Below are positions 44,322 through 48,251 of a DNA stretch of 48,251 nucleotides, in pieces. The notes under the pieces were generated by a model. It saw only the letters and a list, made by a program, of their open reading frames with translations, searched no databases and was not told the origin of the DNA. The position numbers and the translations under genes were made by a program. Positions within the stretch are counted from its first letter, which is position 1, and every line of letters begins with the position of its first letter. The stretch is from Synechococcales cyanobacterium C42_A2020_086. GTDB lineage: Bacteria; Cyanobacteriota; Cyanobacteriia; Elainellales; Elainellaceae. The stretch spans positions 1-48,251 of the forward strand of contig JACYLU010000019.1 of assembly GCA_015272325.1 (NCBI GenBank). The letters are read 5' to 3'.

Positions 44322-44555
44322 CTAGCCTTTCTTCTTCTGCGTTTTCTGAGATGTGCCAAACCCTTTGCTCGGGGCTGAAGGCAGCTTCGATGCCTTGGAT
44401 CGCAGCCTTTCTGCATCAACATGATGCCGCCGTTCATAGACCTCTGCCCGCGAAATCAGGCCCAGCTCTCGCTGCACATCAATCCAATCGCCACAGTCAG
44501 TTGCCAGGCTTTCATCAAAGCTTGCTTCGCTTTCTTGGCTGACTCGAGCTTCTCC
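44322..44555 (-). pseudogene. Protein-like open segment without a start codon
   Basis: On the minus strand, 77 codons run from a TAA to a TAG with protein-like composition: ...SFDESLATDCGDWIDVQREL, then GLISRAEVYERRHHVDAERL, then a basic tail ending KTQKKKG. There is no early ATG, GTG or TTG. The best explanation is the 3' end of a gene whose 5' part is lost or shifted; another frame just upstream (LSRKEKLESAKKAKQ) may be part of the same decayed gene. I do not recognise a family. Confidence 0.35.
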
Positions 44556-44640
44556 TTACGGCTCAATACCTTTTTACTTGAAGCCAATAGTCGCAATGCC
44601 CAGTTTGAGCCAATCTGGGGGCCGAAGCAGCACCGCATCG

Positions 44641-45315
44641 CTAACTTGACGCACGATCTGCGATCCCAGCAATGTGTGGACTAACAATCGGAACAGATAG
44701 GCGAAACGATTGATAATGGACTGATGTAAACCCAGCCTTTTCAAGATGCAACCCAGTTTCTCGGTTCGGGTGACAATGATCAAACACAGTTTTCCATATA
44801 GGCGTGATGCCATCTTGAACGATGCGTGTGCAGGTATTTTCTGAGGCTGCAACATGTTCAATGAAAACAAAGGTACCGCCGGGTTTCAGCACTCGTTGAA
44901 TGTCCTTTAAGGTTGCGTCAACGTCAGATACTGAGCAAAGAACATAGGTGCTGACTACCGTATCAATGCTGTTGTCTGCAACGGGTAACGTTTCAGCACA
45001 TCCTTCGTATAGCTCGATCGCTGTAAGTCCGTGACGTTTCGCTTCCTGATGAATGTAAGGGTGCATAAACAGGTTAGGCTCCACCCCAATCCAGTGAATG
45101 CCTGGTGGGTAATAGGAGAGATTTGCTCCTGCACCGGGTCCAATTTCTAAGACAGTGCCCTGCAAATGACCGAGGAGCGATCGCTTCAGATCGGCCATCG
45201 TGGCATAGTCCGGACAGTCGTGCAGTTTGATTGCCTGCTCATCAGCATTATTGGCTTTTGCCATGCCCCAGGCAAATAACTGTTTGTACCAATTGTGCAG
45301 AAACGAACTCTTCAT
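44641..45315 (-). CDS. Class I SAM-dependent methyltransferase (METTL7/TMT1-like)
   Basis: A ~224-residue methyltransferase. SAM motif I is seen as VLEIGPGAGANLSYYP (about residue 55). Later motifs are EGCAETLPVADNSIDTVVST, LKDIQRVLKPGGTFVFIEHV and the substrate-lid region. The pattern is that of membrane-associated small-molecule/thiol methyltransferases of the METTL7 group. The substrate is unknown. ATG 45315 is chosen because homologues begin close to it (KSSFLHNWYKQLFAW); ATG 45381 would add 22 residues. Confidence 0.85.
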   Translation of the reverse strand: MKSSFLHNWYKQLFAWGMAKANNADEQAIKLHDCPDYATMADLKRSLLGHLQGTVLEIGPGAGANLSYYPPGIHWIGVEPNLFMHPYIHQEAKRHGLTAIELYEGCAETLPVADNSIDTVVSTYVLCSVSDVDATLKDIQRVLKPGGTFVFIEHVAASENTCTRIVQDGITPIWKTVFDHCHPNRETGLHLEKAGFTSVHYQSFRLSVPIVSPHIAGIADRASS

Positions 45316-45743
45316 AGGCTTGCTCACAACGTAGAAGATGGACAGATCCTCTGGATCCTCAGTGACTGAGCTGCAAGCCATCGGAGGCTATAGTTCCACC
45401 GTAACGTTTTGTACAGCAATTGACAATTTGGGAAAAATCTACTGTACACTTGACCCTAAGTTGAACTCATGACGAGTACGACTTTTGGAAATGCTCGGGT
45501 TCCTAGGCGCAATCAGCAATTTTTGCCAAACCTCGGTTTGGTTGAAGCGACTTGAATAGGTTGAATTGTGAGCGCAAACTCAAGAACATGGATGACGTTG
45601 ATGATGAGGTTGACAACGCTGCAGAGGGTGTGAGGGCAAGTTACTGTTCCAGGGTAGCGTTTTTACTCATCAATCTCGTTGTTGGAATCTCGTTGTTAAG
45701 TAAGGGTTTAACTGCTGTTGAATTCGAGTCAGGAGTTGAACAA
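45316..45743. promoter_or_regulatory. Divergent intergenic region
   Basis: About 430 bases between the methyltransferase and the redoxin pseudogene. It contains the imperfect palindrome ACTTGAC-CCTAA-GTTGAACT (45448-45467) and the pseudogene's old promoter. A 28-codon frame from 45469 has no recognisable family. A frame at 45552-45812 that crosses the region only becomes protein-like at its end, where it is the redoxin N-terminus. Confidence 0.4.
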
Positions 45744-45995
45744 ATGCTATTCAACTACGAGGGACAGCGTGTTTCTCGAGTCACCTTTCGGATGTTTGGG
45801 GAGACGGGTTAGTACAACCTATCTACGACAAATTTCTGACACAGAACCGTGGTGATGTTTGCGGTGCCAGGAGCGTTTACCTGCCTGTATTCTCCAATTC
45901 AACTATGTAGGCTACAACGACTACGCCAAGCCGTACTGAGCGAACGAGGTTGATGAGGTCAAGAATCGGAGCAAGCAGCCGTACTGATGAAAATG
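45744..45995 (+). pseudogene. Degenerate redoxin-type peroxiredoxin gene
   Basis: An ATG with an excellent AGGAG site 8 bases upstream begins MLFNYEGQRVSRVTFRMFG, matching the N-terminus of Prx5/redoxin proteins (N.EGQRVP.VTFR). In the same frame after a TAG and a TGA come TTNF, then RTVVMFAVPGAFTCLYSP, matching TT..LF..KTVVLFSVPGAFTPTCSS with the peroxidatic-Cys region altered. A shift by one frame then restores YVGYNDYAKPY, a TGA and ANEVDEV, matching H.PGYNEYAK.F.ANGVDEV. Two stops, a frameshift and another stop make this clearly dead. It lies about 90 bases before katG. Confidence 0.72.
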
Positions 45996-46063
45996 TGGCA
46001 GACGATTTCTGCCCGAAAAAAGAGTGACATAGCAACGAAAAAGTACAGCACAACACACGATAG

Positions 46064-48251
<2,188 letters not shown>

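Noticed and set aside
45552-45812. 86-codon frame as an independent gene
   Set aside because: Only its last 22 codons are protein-like, and these are the N-terminus of the redoxin pseudogene, which has its own ATG and ribosome-binding site at 45744.

Overview
The window is cyanobacterial chromosome. The evidence is a photosystem I psaE gene, a cyanobacterial-type ispH, cyanobacteria-specific small proteins, multi-PAS hybrid kinases, and at least ten copies of the HIP1 palindrome GCGATCGC (starting near 12203, 17594, 18617, 19880, 24649, 42694, 42922, 45177, 47320 and 48093). Base composition is moderately GC-rich. A Leptolyngbya-like non-heterocystous organism would fit, but the genus cannot be fixed from sequence alone. 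No rRNA, tRNA, CRISPR array or transposase was recognised.

Layout. 0.4-7 kb: pckA, a lipoprotein with amphipathic repeats, psaE with an unusual C-terminal tail, a BON-like small protein, a 36-residue membrane peptide and an AspT-type transporter. 7-17.4 kb: an acyltransferase and a signalling block made of a 1764-residue GAF-8xPAS hybrid histidine kinase, a REC-histidine kinase and a REC-GGDEF-EAL protein. 17.7-20 kb: a decayed defence island on the minus strand. It holds an apparently intact HepT/MntA toxin-antitoxin pair between two ~250-bp direct copies of the 3' end of a restriction-modification DNA methyltransferase gene. One copy carries a ~24-nt small dispersed repeat that brings an in-frame stop, and next to it is a truncated nucleotidyltransferase joined to a helicase fragment. 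20.2-24.6 kb: three membrane genes suggesting turgor or ion control (MscS, DUF389, TrkH). 24.6-28.8 kb: an orphan amino-acid-hydroxylase-like enzyme, a second BON-like protein, about 1.1 kb without genes that ends in a strong terminator, and an unrecognised protein. 28.9-33 kb: the ergothioneine pair egtB-egtD, a conserved protein and a 1-Cys peroxiredoxin. 33.4-38.9 kb: a small membrane protein, a cupin, the ammonium transporter amt1, an SGNH hydrolase and ispH. 38.9-44.2 kb: two tandem DUF1400 proteins, an amidase-like/glucosaminidase protein whose amidase metal ligands look lost, a peroxiredoxin-like protein and bioB. 44.3-48.25 kb: a gene remnant, a methyltransferase, a decayed redoxin-type peroxiredoxin pseudogene and katG, which runs off the window end.

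Main themes are peroxide and thiol defence (1-Cys Prx, ergothioneine, KatG, PRXL2-like protein, a dead redoxin), ion and turgor handling, and sensory signalling. The most unusual stretch is 17.7-20 kb, where paired full and empty copies of the same sequence record a small-repeat insertion and where a toxin-antitoxin pair has outlived the restriction system around it.
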